Shown here one piece after another: positions 49,743 through 58,031 of a DNA stretch of 64,000 bases. The stretch covers positions 305,166 to 369,165 of the forward strand of contig NZ_WBOL01000001.1 in the NCBI RefSeq assembly GCF_008973715.1, read 5' to 3'. The notes beneath the pieces are model-generated. The model was not told where the DNA came from. It saw nothing but the letters and a program-made list of their open reading frames with translations, and ran no database searches. The stretch is from Nitrincola schmidtii. Its GTDB lineage: Bacteria; Pseudomonadota; Gammaproteobacteria; Pseudomonadales; Balneatricaceae. How positions within the stretch are numbered: the first letter of the stretch is position 1; each line of letters begins with the position of its first letter. A program made the translations under genes and the position numbers.

Positions 49743-49783
49743 AAAAAAGCCCGGTGAAGATTATCTCTTCACCGGGCTTTTTA
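49743..49783. terminator. Bidirectional terminator between gcvP and etfA
   Basis: AAAAAAGCCCGGTGAAGA (49743-49760) pairs with TCTTCACCGGGCTTTTT around a short loop: a 12-bp GC-rich core with A- and T-tracts on the two sides, able to stop transcription from both convergent genes. Upstream, CCCTTAGC occurs twice. Confidence 0.92.
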
Positions 49784-49816
49784 TTGAAAGACTTTTAAAC
49801 CATCAGCAATCAATAA

Positions 49817-50746
49817 TTAAAGCGCTTTTTCCAACTCAGGAACGGCTTCAAACAGATCTGCCACCAAGCCATAATCGGCTACTTGGAAAATCGGTGCATC
49901 TTCATCTTTGTTGATCGCCACGATCACTTTAGAATCTTTCATACCCGCCAAATGCTGAATCGCACCGGACAAACCAACACCGATATACAGCTCAGGCGCA
50001 ACCACTTTACCGGTTTGACCTATCTGGTAATCGTTAGGAACAAAGCCCGCATCCACCGCCGCACGAGTTGCACCCACCGCAGCACCGAGTTTATCCGCCA
50101 GCGTATCCAGCATTTCAAAATGCGCTTTATCGCCCATACCACGACCACCCGCAACGATCACTTTAGCAGTGGTCAATTCAGGGCGATCTGACTTCGCTAA
50201 CTCTTCAGACACCAAACGGCTTAAACCGGTATCACTAACTTGGCTGAGCGTTTCAATGCTCGCAGAGCCACCTTCAGCCGCCGCAGGATCGAAAGAAGTA
50301 CCTCGCACAGTGATCACTTTAATGGCATCCAGAGACTGAACCGTCGCAATCGCGTTGCCAGCATAAATAGGACGTTTGAAGGTATCGGCTGACTCAACAG
50401 ACATAATCTCAGAGATTTGACCCACATCTAACAAGGCAGCAACACGTGGCATAAAGTTTTTGCCGTTAGTGGTCGCAGGTGAAAGAATGTGACTGTAATC
50501 TGAGGCCAGACCTTTAATTAAATCAGCAACATTTTCTGCAATTTCGTGATCATAAGCAGCATTATCGGCCACTAACACTTTACGAACGCCAGGAACCTTA
50601 GCTGCGCTATCAGCTACCGCTGTGCAGCCGCTGCCCACGATCAACAAATCAATATCACCACCGATTTGAGTCGCTGCTGTCACCGTTGAAAGCGTCGCTG
50701 ATTTAAGTGCAGCATTATCATGTTCAGCAATCAATAAAATAGCCAT
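49817..50746 (-). CDS. etfA: Electron transfer flavoprotein subunit alpha
   Basis: EtfA of 309 residues. The C-terminal FAD-binding domain has VIVAGGRGMGDKAHFEML, ATRAAVDAGFVPNDYQIGQTG, and GVGLSGAIQHLAGMKDSKVI with the AINKDEDAPIF motif. With EtfB it collects electrons from acyl-CoA and other flavin dehydrogenases and passes them to ETF-QO, which is encoded divergently nearby. It shares one base with the upstream etfB stop, so the two subunits are co-translated. Confidence 0.95.
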   Translation of the reverse strand: MAILLIAEHDNAALKSATLSTVTAATQIGGDIDLLIVGSGCTAVADSAAKVPGVRKVLVADNAAYDHEIAENVADLIKGLASDYSHILSPATTNGKNFMPRVAALLDVGQISEIMSVESADTFKRPIYAGNAIATVQSLDAIKVITVRGTSFDPAAAEGGSASIETLSQVSDTGLSRLVSEELAKSDRPELTTAKVIVAGGRGMGDKAHFEMLDTLADKLGAAVGATRAAVDAGFVPNDYQIGQTGKVVAPELYIGVGLSGAIQHLAGMKDSKVIVAINKDEDAPIFQVADYGLVADLFEAVPELEKAL

Positions 50747-51495
50747 TAGATCACCTTCGCTTCATTTTTCAGTTTTTCGACCAACTCAGCCACATTCGCC
50801 ACTTTGATACCCGCTTGACGCTCGGCAGGTGGCTCTACTTTCAATAAACGAGTATTCGCCTTAATCTCTACACCGTAATCTGCAGGCGATTTAGTCTCTA
50901 AAGGCTTCTTCTTCGCCTTCATGATATTGGGTAACGATGCGTAACGAGGCTCGTTCAAACGCAGATCAACCGTCAACACTGCTGGCAATTTAACCGCCAG
51001 AGTTTGCAAACCACCATCAATCTCACGAACCACTTGAGCTTCCGTATCACTCACTTCTAGACCAGAAATGAACGTACCTTGAGACATACCCGTTAAAGCG
51101 GCCAACATCTGACCCGTTTGGTTGTTATCGGTATCGATAGACTGTTTGCCCATGATCACCAAACCAGGCTGCTCTTCTTCAACAATTTTTGCCAGAATTT
51201 TAGCAACAGACAGTGACTCTAGAACGTCATCAGACTGAACTAAAATAGCACGATCGGCACCCATCGCTAACGCAGTACGTAATTGCTCTTGTGCATTTTG
51301 CGGGCCCATCGATACCACGATGACCTCTGACGCTTTACCGGCTTCTTTTAATCGAACCGCCTGTTCTACTGCAATTTCGCAGAAAGGGTTAACGGCCATT
51401 TTGACATTTTTCAGATCGACATCAGTGTTGTCCGACTTAACACGGACCTTCACGTTGTAGTCGATAACGCGTTTGACTGTAACGAGAACCTTCAT
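50746..51495 (-). CDS. etfB: Electron transfer flavoprotein subunit beta
   Basis: EtfB of 249 residues: [20 protein letters not shown] at the N-terminus, [19 protein letters not shown], the AMP-site region [20 protein letters not shown], and the Arg/Leu loop [20 protein letters not shown]. Heterodimer partner of EtfA. It is transcribed away from ETF-QO across a 365-bp intergenic region that must hold both promoters. Confidence 0.95.
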   Translation of the reverse strand: MKVLVTVKRVIDYNVKVRVKSDNTDVDLKNVKMAVNPFCEIAVEQAVRLKEAGKASEVIVVSMGPQNAQEQLRTALAMGADRAILVQSDDVLESLSVAKILAKIVEEEQPGLVIMGKQSIDTDNNQTGQMLAALTGMSQGTFISGLEVSDTEAQVVREIDGGLQTLAVKLPAVLTVDLRLNEPRYASLPNIMKAKKKPLETKSPADYGVEIKANTRLLKVEPPAERQAGIKVANVAELVEKLKNEAKVI

Positions 51496-51860
51496 GAATA
51501 AAATTCCTTCAGTTTTAATCAGCTGAATGCATCACGGACTATAGCAGAAATCACAGATCGCGCCACAAGGGAGCACTCTTAAGAAGCACTGCTACATAAG
51601 AAAATTTTATCATATAAGGGTTTTCACTTATACTATTACACAACCAGACTATCGTAGAGTCAGGTAAACTCGTTGATATCAATTAAGATGCGTGTCATTG
51701 TTGCTGCATTGCAAGAAATTTTTGTTGTGTAACTGACAAAAAAGGCCACAAACTCGGCAAGATTTGTCGAAAGTGTTCTAAATAGAACATGTAATCAAAG
51801 GCTATAATGATGCTATCTAAGAATAATACCTGTCTGAGAACTATATAAGGAGCCAGAACT
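51496..51860. promoter_or_regulatory. Divergent etfB / ETF-QO control region
   Basis: 365 bp without a gene. It contains a perfect inverted repeat TGTTCT-AAAT-AGAACA (51774-51789), just upstream of TATAAT (51803-51808) for ETF-QO, in a position to block or activate the promoter. A looser GTAAACTCGTTGA lies further left. No binding protein can be assigned. Confidence 0.5.
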
Positions 51861-53510
51861 GTGGAACGCGAATCGATGGAGTTTGACGTTGTTGTCGTCG
51901 GTGCCGGTGTCACCGGTTTGGCAGCAGCCTGCCGCCTGATGCAAAAAGCACAGGAAAATGAACAAGAACTGACCGTTTGTGTCGTTGAAAAAGGATCTGA
52001 AGTCGGCGCTCACATTCTTTCGGGTGCAGTGATGGAAACTCGGGCACTGGATGAACTTTTCCCGGATTGGAAAGAGCGCGAAGCCCCTATTACTTGCGAA
52101 GTCACCGCTGAAGATACCATGCTCCTGCTTAATGATACCAAAGGTGTCAAACTGCCTGGGTTTGCGGTACCTAAGCCCATGCACAACAAAGGCAACTATA
52201 TCGTTAGCTTAGCCAATGTCACGCGCTGGTTGGGTGAACAAGCTGAAGCCTTGGGTGTTGAAGTTTTCCCTGGCTTCCCAGCCTCAGAGATCCTGTATCA
52301 CGACGATGGCAGCATCAAAGGCATTGCCACCGGTGATATGGGTATTGGTGCTGATGGTGAGCAAAAAGACAGCTACACGCCTGGTATGGAACTACACGCG
52401 AAATACACCCTATTCACCGAAGGTGTGCGTGGCCATCTAGGTAAGCAACTGCTAGCCAAATTCAATCTCGATCAAGACAAAGATCCTCAACACTATGCCA
52501 TCGGCATTAAAGAACTTTGGGACATTGACCCCGCCAAGAGCAAACCCGGTCTTGTGGTTCATGGTTCTGGCTGGCCATTAAGCGATGGTGCCAGTGGTGG
52601 TTTCTTCCTGTACCACGACGAAAACAACCAAGTGGAAGTTGGTCTGATTGTGGACCTTAACTACTCCAATCCTTGGTTAAGCCCGTTTGATGAATTCCAG
52701 CGCTTTAAGCATCACCCAGAGATTAAACAGTACCTGGAAGGTGGTAAGCGTGTCTCTTATGGTGCCCGTGCGATCACCAAAGGCGGCTTAAACTGCCTAC
52801 CTAAAATGACCACACCCGGTGCATTTATTCTGGGATGTAATGCCGGCACACTCAACTTTGCTAAGATCAAAGGCATTCATACCGGTATGAAGTCGGGCAT
52901 GCTAGCGGCTGAAGTCATCGCTGAATCCTTGAAAGCGGGCGATGAAGGCGGTAAAGACCTGACTCAGTATGAAGACGTCTTTAAAGCATCTTGGTTGTAT
53001 GATGAACTCTATCGCGGTCGTAACTTTGGTCCTGCGATGCACAAGTTTGGTACTTTCCTTGGCGGTACCTTTAACTTTGTGGATCAAAACATTTTTGGCG
53101 GCAAAATCCCAATCACGCTGCATGATACTCACAAAGATCATGAGATGCTGAAACCGGCGGCTGAATCGAAAAAGCTTGAATATCCGAAACCGGATGGCAA
53201 ATTGTCGTTCGATAAGTTGTCATCTGTCTACTTATCCAATGCCTTACACGAAGAAGATCAGCCCTGTCATTTACGACTGACGGATCCAGATCTACCGATT
53301 CGTGATAACTTGCCTAAGTATGCAGAACCTGCACAGCGGTACTGCCCTGCTGGGGTATATGAAGTAGTTGAAGAAAGCACTGGACCCAGATTCCAGATTA
53401 ACTTTTCCAACTGCGTACACTGCAAAACCTGTGATATTAAAGACCCGGCTCAAAATATCACCTGGGTTACACCCGAAGGTGGCGGTGGTCCAAACTATCC
53501 AAATATGTAA
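51861..53510 (+). CDS. Electron transfer flavoprotein-ubiquinone oxidoreductase
   Basis: ETF-QO of 549 residues, a monotopic membrane enzyme moving electrons from ETF to ubiquinone. The FAD Rossmann motif is VVVGAGVTGLAAACRL near the start. The ubiquinone region and GGLNCLPKMTTPGAFILGCNAG follow. The C-terminal 4Fe-4S domain has CPAGVYEV and NCVHCKTCDIKDPAQNI. The GTG start at 51861 is favoured by AAGGAG (51847-51852) at 8 nt; a later ATG lacks a site. It completes the beta-oxidation electron route with etfAB. Confidence 0.95.
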   Translation: MERESMEFDVVVVGAGVTGLAAACRLMQKAQENEQELTVCVVEKGSEVGAHILSGAVMETRALDELFPDWKEREAPITCEVTAEDTMLLLNDTKGVKLPGFAVPKPMHNKGNYIVSLANVTRWLGEQAEALGVEVFPGFPASEILYHDDGSIKGIATGDMGIGADGEQKDSYTPGMELHAKYTLFTEGVRGHLGKQLLAKFNLDQDKDPQHYAIGIKELWDIDPAKSKPGLVVHGSGWPLSDGASGGFFLYHDENNQVEVGLIVDLNYSNPWLSPFDEFQRFKHHPEIKQYLEGGKRVSYGARAITKGGLNCLPKMTTPGAFILGCNAGTLNFAKIKGIHTGMKSGMLAAEVIAESLKAGDEGGKDLTQYEDVFKASWLYDELYRGRNFGPAMHKFGTFLGGTFNFVDQNIFGGKIPITLHDTHKDHEMLKPAAESKKLEYPKPDGKLSFDKLSSVYLSNALHEEDQPCHLRLTDPDLPIRDNLPKYAEPAQRYCPAGVYEVVEESTGPRFQINFSNCVHCKTCDIKDPAQNITWVTPEGGGGPNYPNM

Positions 53511-53530
53511 GTGTTTGTAAACACTAAAAC

Positions 53531-53573
53531 AAAAATGGCCATCGGTTGTATTAACCGATGGCCATTTTTTATT
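53531..53573. terminator. Bidirectional terminator after ETF-QO
   Basis: AAAAATGGCCATCGGTT and AACCGATGGCCATTTTTT form a long perfect stem with a short loop and flanking A/T tracts, between the convergent ETF-QO and CYTH-CHAD genes. Confidence 0.93.
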
Positions 53574-53588
53574 GGATTAACGCTATTA

Positions 53589-55070
53589 CTAGAATAAACG
53601 ACTCAATGAACGCAGCGCTGCTTTCTGCTGATCAGCGAGGGTGGCACTTTGTAAACCAGACAAAAATGCCAATGCCGCTTGATATTGAGGATCATTCGCA
53701 GTCAAACCGGTTAATACCCGTCTAGACACGAGATGATCATTGATATGACCCAACGCTCTAACTGCCACCACCACTGATTGATAGGTTTTCATGGTTTTCT
53801 TTTCAGGCAATACGGCCATAAAAAACTCTAATGCATAGCGCAAGGGCTTAAGCTTGATACGTAATTGATGCAATGAGTCTTCATTTTGTGACTTGAGCGC
53901 CAATCGATAGGCTTTTTTCGCACGTTTGACTAACTTCTCTAAGCGCAACTGAGCAAATAACGCCAGTGGCTGATCAATCGAACTGCTCGACTCTAGACTA
54001 TGTAACTCAAAAACCAAGGTTAAAATCAATGCGCCCTGTCGCTGCAATTCAGGATGATCCATCAGAACCAGTCTGGCTTGATCACGCTGAGATGCAACTA
54101 ATTGCTGTAATGCAAGCAATGGCCATTCATCTGCACCAGACTGCAACAACACCTTAGGAAGCACTTCATCACACATCACATCCAGATCACGCAAATCAGA
54201 AAAAATACGCGCATTTTCAGCCAACACATCACTCCAGTGAGCCACCCATGATTTATTCAAAATCGGACTAAATACTCGCAACAACGCACGTAAACGCCGC
54301 TGACTAATGCGAAGTTGATGAATAAACTCCGGATCATTACTAATTGCCGTACCCTTTACATTCGCTTGCCACTGAGCAATACAAGCAAACGCCAAGGCTT
54401 TGAATGCATCGAGTGACTGCTGACGTTTTTCCAATGCCACAGGAGGCATTTTCACAGGTGACTCTTCTTCTGAACGGAACAAGCGATACCCACGCTCCGC
54501 TTTAGAAACATCTGAGGGTAACAAAGGCAAGGTTTCTGCTAATTGCACGGCTAACTGCAACAGATCCTGAGGCGAACCAGAAACCAATTCCAACTCCACC
54601 TCGCATAAAGGAAGCTGTTGACCTTTTGCCAAAATATCCCCCTGATCCACCATCAACAGAATCTCAGCATCCGTATCCGATTTATAGAAAAAGGTCTCAC
54701 GTGTAAACATGGTCGTAAACACAGGTTGAAGCTGTGGTTGCAGCGCCTGAAGTTTTTTTCGCAGAGACTTTACTTCAATGTCATCAAAATCGAATTCACC
54801 TGTGAACGGCTTTTCCCATTCTGGACGTTGACTTAACCCACCCACCGATACTGCGGCACACTTCACAGTCTGCAACCAAACATCACCCTGTTGGCGAGTT
54901 CTTAAGGCAATATGTTGAGACTGTAATTGCAGGTCAGGCGTGTCGAAATAGGTATTATCCAAGGTTTTCGGCTCTCCTAACTTCTCAGCAGACACGAATA
55001 CAGGATGAGCACGCAGCGCCGGTAAACAGACTGATGGTAAGGACAACTTCAACTCAGTTTCTTTTCCCAT
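53589..55070 (-). CDS. CYTH and CHAD domain-containing protein
   Basis: Protein of 493 residues. The N-terminal CYTH domain (1-200) opens with the E-x-E-x-K motif ETELKLSL and folds as a triphosphate tunnel with many paired basic and acidic residues (CEVELELVSG). This points to an inorganic triphosphatase like E. coli YgiF. The CHAD domain (about 225-490) is helical with conserved His/Arg/Lys (FIHQLRISQRRLRALLRVF, SLHQLRIKLKPLRYALEFF), a polyphosphate-binding fold. A role in polyphosphate metabolism follows from the families. Divergent from dps. Confidence 0.9.
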   Translation of the reverse strand: MGKETELKLSLPSVCLPALRAHPVFVSAEKLGEPKTLDNTYFDTPDLQLQSQHIALRTRQQGDVWLQTVKCAAVSVGGLSQRPEWEKPFTGEFDFDDIEVKSLRKKLQALQPQLQPVFTTMFTRETFFYKSDTDAEILLMVDQGDILAKGQQLPLCEVELELVSGSPQDLLQLAVQLAETLPLLPSDVSKAERGYRLFRSEEESPVKMPPVALEKRQQSLDAFKALAFACIAQWQANVKGTAISNDPEFIHQLRISQRRLRALLRVFSPILNKSWVAHWSDVLAENARIFSDLRDLDVMCDEVLPKVLLQSGADEWPLLALQQLVASQRDQARLVLMDHPELQRQGALILTLVFELHSLESSSSIDQPLALFAQLRLEKLVKRAKKAYRLALKSQNEDSLHQLRIKLKPLRYALEFFMAVLPEKKTMKTYQSVVVAVRALGHINDHLVSRRVLTGLTANDPQYQAALAFLSGLQSATLADQQKAALRSLSRLF

Positions 55071-55236
55071 GACGACCTCGGATGTAAGGGGTGAATTTCA
55101 ATTGACTATCGTCATTATAAACATAAATTATTGACGCAACTCTGTATTCACACAAAATTCACGCTAGAATGTAAATATATGACGTAAAAACCATTTTGGT
55201 AGTAAAGTCAGCTAATCTCAAACAAAGGAGTCAACC

Positions 55237-55707
55237 ATGACGCAAATGGATATCGGTATCAGCAAAGCAGATCGTGAAACCATCGCAGAGAGCCTAAAGC
55301 ATCTGTTGGCTGACACCTACACCCTTTACCTGCAAACGCACAACTTTCACTGGAACGTTACCGGTCCTCAGTTCCGTGAACTGCACCTAATGTTTGAAGA
55401 ACATTACAATGAACTGGCTATCGCCGTGGATGATATTGCTGAACGTATCCGCACACTCGATGTCGCTGCGCCTGGCACCTACAAAGAGTTTGTTCGACTC
55501 AGTAATATCAAAGAAGTCGAAGGGGTTCCTTCGGCGAAAGAGATGGTCGACCTTCTTACTCAAGGCCATGAAACCGTCGTGAAAACCTGCCGCGAAGTGT
55601 TAAAACACTCGCAAAAAGCAGATGATGAATCGACATCAGCACTAGCCTCTGATCGGATGCGTGTGCATGAGAAAACGGCGTGGATGTTGCGGGTGTTGAA
55701 TAAGTAA
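55237..55707 (+). CDS. dps: Dps family DNA-binding ferritin-like protein
   Basis: Dps/miniferritin of 156 residues. The ferroxidase-site motif [20 protein letters not shown] is complete, followed by [20 protein letters not shown]. It forms dodecamers that oxidise iron with peroxide and protect DNA. AAGGAG precedes the ATG. Its last seven codons are part of a sequence repeated 1880 bp downstream, on the far side of hipBA; the coding end itself is intact. Confidence 0.95.
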   Translation: MTQMDIGISKADRETIAESLKHLLADTYTLYLQTHNFHWNVTGPQFRELHLMFEEHYNELAIAVDDIAERIRTLDVAAPGTYKEFVRLSNIKEVEGVPSAKEMVDLLTQGHETVVKTCREVLKHSQKADDESTSALASDRMRVHEKTAWMLRVLNK

Positions 55708-55827
55708 TCGTAGGTAGATTGCTAGGTTGTCTGCCGCTGCAAAGCGGTAGACATTCAGTAAAAGCTAATACTTCCTTGTTTAGCGCTTTCACACACCGGA
55801 CCGGGAGATCTGGTATCAGAAAGAAAT
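55689..55827 (+). repeat. Island repeat A: dps tail, GCAA hairpin and short 58-bp element
   Basis: Positions 55689-55760 (last dps codons, then TGTCTGCCGCT-GCAA-AGCGGTAGACA hairpin arms) recur at 57569-57640 without indels, about ten mismatches in 72. The hairpin has a GNRA-type loop and keeps pairing through wobble changes. Positions 55770-55827 are identical to 57717-57774, part of the 282-bp island element. Confidence 0.85.
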
Positions 55828-55850
55828 AGACTCATCCAAGATAGATCCCG

Positions 55851-57155
55851 TTATCCCAACTGCGCTGACATCTCTCTTATCAACATGTATTCTAATTGTC
55901 GAAGAAACCTTAGTTCACCTGCCTTGCTCAAACCATCGTATGACAAGGATTCAAATTCTTCAGCTATTAACCTAAATGACAATAGACACTGATTTCGCAT
56001 TTTATCAATCTGATTATTTGCATAACGCTCAGATAATTTTAGTAAACTAGCAAGCTTTAATAGATCTTTGCGTGTCACTTCACCCAATGTTTTTGCATGG
56101 CCAATTGGCCAAACTAACGAGGCCTGCTTCCAGTGAATACGTGATTCATAAATCGCAGTGGATAGAAGATCATAGAAGGGGCATAGGATCACATCACCGC
56201 TTCCAGCAAAGAACGATAGATTTTTTAAGTGGTTATCGGTATTACCGATTAGCAGATTAAACACAAACCATGCAAAAAGTTTTTGGCGTGTACTCGCTTT
56301 CTGTCGGCAGAGGGAAACAATGCGTTCAAGTGACTGCTGATTACATTGCTGATACTTAAACACACGGTCAATCGATAGTAACTGACAAGCATCGAGCACA
56401 TGCAATCGGTGCGTTAAAGTATCTTTTTTCAACCGATCAAATCTTTTAACAAGATAAACGGGTTCAGGAACACGTACAAGATAGACATCTGGTACATCTA
56501 AGCCGAGCTGTCGACCAAGGCGCATCATCGTGTACTCATTAACAACGGAATGAGGGTATGAGTTGGGATCACTATGATTGGGCTTAAGTATATGCGTAGA
56601 AGGCATTGCTGCACTGGGTTCAAACAGCTGAACGGATTTGGCTTGGTAAATGACTGGTAATTTATGCTGCGCACCGGCTAATGACATACGCTTACTGCTT
56701 CCCTGTGACAAGGAAACATGTGGCAAATCTCGAATACGTTTGGACAATTCTTCAGGTAATAGCAGTGTTTTGCTTCCCTCTCCAGGCTGCTCATCGCTTT
56801 GTAAAAGCGTTAGAGCACCCGCTGACTCAGAACCGAAGTGCTCTAATAGCGAGAAAGCATCTGCTTGGTCGACAGCCGCATCTTTTGCAAGCAAGTAACG
56901 AGCACCTTCTTCTGGAAGAAGGTTATCAAAAAACCACTGTACCGGTCGCTGGCTACTGCCATCCACTAAAACTTTATTCATTACAGGCAGTGCTGGGCAT
57001 AGATCAAAACCCGTCCAGTCTTGAGCATACTCAAACTGCCAAAGGCCTTTGTGCTCGTGGAGTTGGCCGATAAGCGAGGTATTAAACCATACATTCAAAT
57101 AGCGTTGGTCGTTTATATCCCTATCGAACATTCTATTATTCCATTCAGTCGACAT
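55851..57155 (-). CDS. hipA: HipA family serine/threonine kinase toxin
   Basis: HipA-type toxin kinase of 434 residues. N-terminal HipA domain with the phosphorylation/ejection loop RMSLAGAQHKLPVIY, the ATP lysine region THILKPNHSD, and VNEYTMMRLGRQLGLDVP. The catalytic segment NLLIGNTDNHLKNLSFF holds the general-base Asp, and CPFYDLLS the Mg-binding Asp. Characterised HipA phosphorylates aminoacyl-tRNA synthetases and arrests growth. The start overlaps the hipB stop by 11 bp. All key residues are intact, so an active toxin is expected. Confidence 0.92.
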   Translation of the reverse strand: MSTEWNNRMFDRDINDQRYLNVWFNTSLIGQLHEHKGLWQFEYAQDWTGFDLCPALPVMNKVLVDGSSQRPVQWFFDNLLPEEGARYLLAKDAAVDQADAFSLLEHFGSESAGALTLLQSDEQPGEGSKTLLLPEELSKRIRDLPHVSLSQGSSKRMSLAGAQHKLPVIYQAKSVQLFEPSAAMPSTHILKPNHSDPNSYPHSVVNEYTMMRLGRQLGLDVPDVYLVRVPEPVYLVKRFDRLKKDTLTHRLHVLDACQLLSIDRVFKYQQCNQQSLERIVSLCRQKASTRQKLFAWFVFNLLIGNTDNHLKNLSFFAGSGDVILCPFYDLLSTAIYESRIHWKQASLVWPIGHAKTLGEVTRKDLLKLASLLKLSERYANNQIDKMRNQCLLSFRLIAEEFESLSYDGLSKAGELRFLRQLEYMLIREMSAQLG

Positions 57156-57378
57156 GATTTGTTTCGGGCAAATCCAAAATGACTTTAATACCTAACTCAT
57201 CAAGCACTTTAAGCAACAATCCGGCTTGAATAGTCTCTTTTCCTTTTTCAACATCAACAATAAACTTGTGACTACACCCAACCATGGCTCCAAGATCATC
57301 CTGGCGTACCTGCTGTGCTTTTCGCACTTCACGCAATAATTCACCTATTTCTTTAATCGTGCTGACATGAGATTGCAT
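57145..57378 (-). CDS. hipB: HipB family antitoxin, XRE-type
   Basis: Antitoxin and autorepressor of 77 residues from the preferred ATG at 57378. The HTH is IGELLREVRKAQQVRQDDLG followed by AMVGCSHKFIVDVEKGKETI, and the tail (LLKVLDELGIKVILDLPE) resembles other HipB proteins. A longer frame reaches 57441 but would run through the first operator; GGGGTGGG just precedes the inner ATG. Order hipB then hipA with an 11-bp overlap is standard. Confidence 0.88.
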   Translation of the reverse strand: MQSHVSTIKEIGELLREVRKAQQVRQDDLGAMVGCSHKFIVDVEKGKETIQAGLLLKVLDELGIKVILDLPETNHVD

Positions 57379-57393
57379 AACCCACCCCAAAAA

Positions 57394-57507
57394 TAACCGA
57401 TTGGTTATAGTTATAAAAACAAGACTGTAATACGATAGCAAAATAACCGATCGTTTAGTTAATTATAGTATACACGTCATTAAATCAAGAAAATAACCAA
57501 TTGGTAA
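57394..57507 (-). promoter_or_regulatory. Three hipBA operators at exact 50-bp spacing
   Basis: TAACCGATTGGTTA (57394-57407), TAACCGATCGTTTA (57444-57457) and TAACCAATTGGTAA (57494-57507): the consensus is TAACC-N4-GGTTA, each preceded by AAAA. Starts are separated by precisely 50 bp. Multiple palindromic operators bound by HipB are known in E. coli, with a different sequence. Confidence 0.75.
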
Positions 57508-57568
57508 TTTTAGAGAAAAATATAGAAGCAGAAATTTAGACGCATTCTTGCTCTGACTCTAATTTCCT

Positions 57569-57640
57569 GCGGGTGTAGAATAAGTAATCGTACTGAGATT
57601 ACTTCATTGTCTGCCGTTGCAAAGCGGTAGACATTCAGTA
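57569..57640 (+). repeat. Island repeat B1: displaced copy of dps tail and hairpin
   Basis: Copy of 55689-55760 placed beyond hipB. It still contains the end of dps (CTGCGGGTGTAGAATAAGTA, with TTG changed to TAG), followed by the TGTCTGCCGTT-GCAA-AGCGGTAGACA hairpin. Same orientation as dps; together the two copies bracket hipBA like direct repeats of an insertion. Confidence 0.82.
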
Positions 57641-57668
57641 AGCTAAAACTCTACTGATATAAAGAAAG

Positions 57669-57950
57669 GGTGAGAGGTTCATTTGGCATCCATGCTAACT
57701 CCCCTCTCTCGCTAAGACTTCCTTGTTTAGCGCTTTCACACACCGGACCGGGAGATCTGGTATCAGAAAGAAATATCAGACAACATCATCATTAAAGTTT
57801 ATAGCCAGTCCTTGGCTGATCTGATATTCCGATCCTATTATCATCATCCAAGCATGTAAACATAAAATTTAATTGAACGTTCGTTTATTGCTCATCAAAT
57901 GACTTTGATCAATATATGTGGAAATTATTGACTACACTTTAGTCGATCGA
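57669..57950 (+). repeat. 282-bp island repeat, copy B
   Basis: Full-length copy, the same length as 61484-61765 with scattered substitutions and no net indel. Internal features include GTGAGAGG.../CCTCTCTC arms around a GCATCCATGC core (slightly altered here), an ACCGGACCGGG block, and a terminal GACTA..TTAGTC palindrome followed by CGATCG. It lies immediately upstream of the AAA-ATPase gene and may supply its promoter (TTGACT is near the right end). Confidence 0.85.
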
Positions 57951-58031
57951 ATACTACTCGCACATATCCCTAGGAAAACTGCTAAAATATAAAATTGTTT
58001 CTTGAGACTGACTCGTACAACGGAGATTAAC

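Noticed and set aside
57379..57441. Longer hipB reading frame
   Set aside because: Would encode a hydrophobic 21-residue leader and run through the first operator; inner ATG gives normal HipB length.
58002..58031. Upstream TTG start for the AAA-ATPase protein
   Set aside because: No ribosome site; the TTG at 58032 follows CGGAG and gives the family-like start TTAQRRLKLPIGIQTF.
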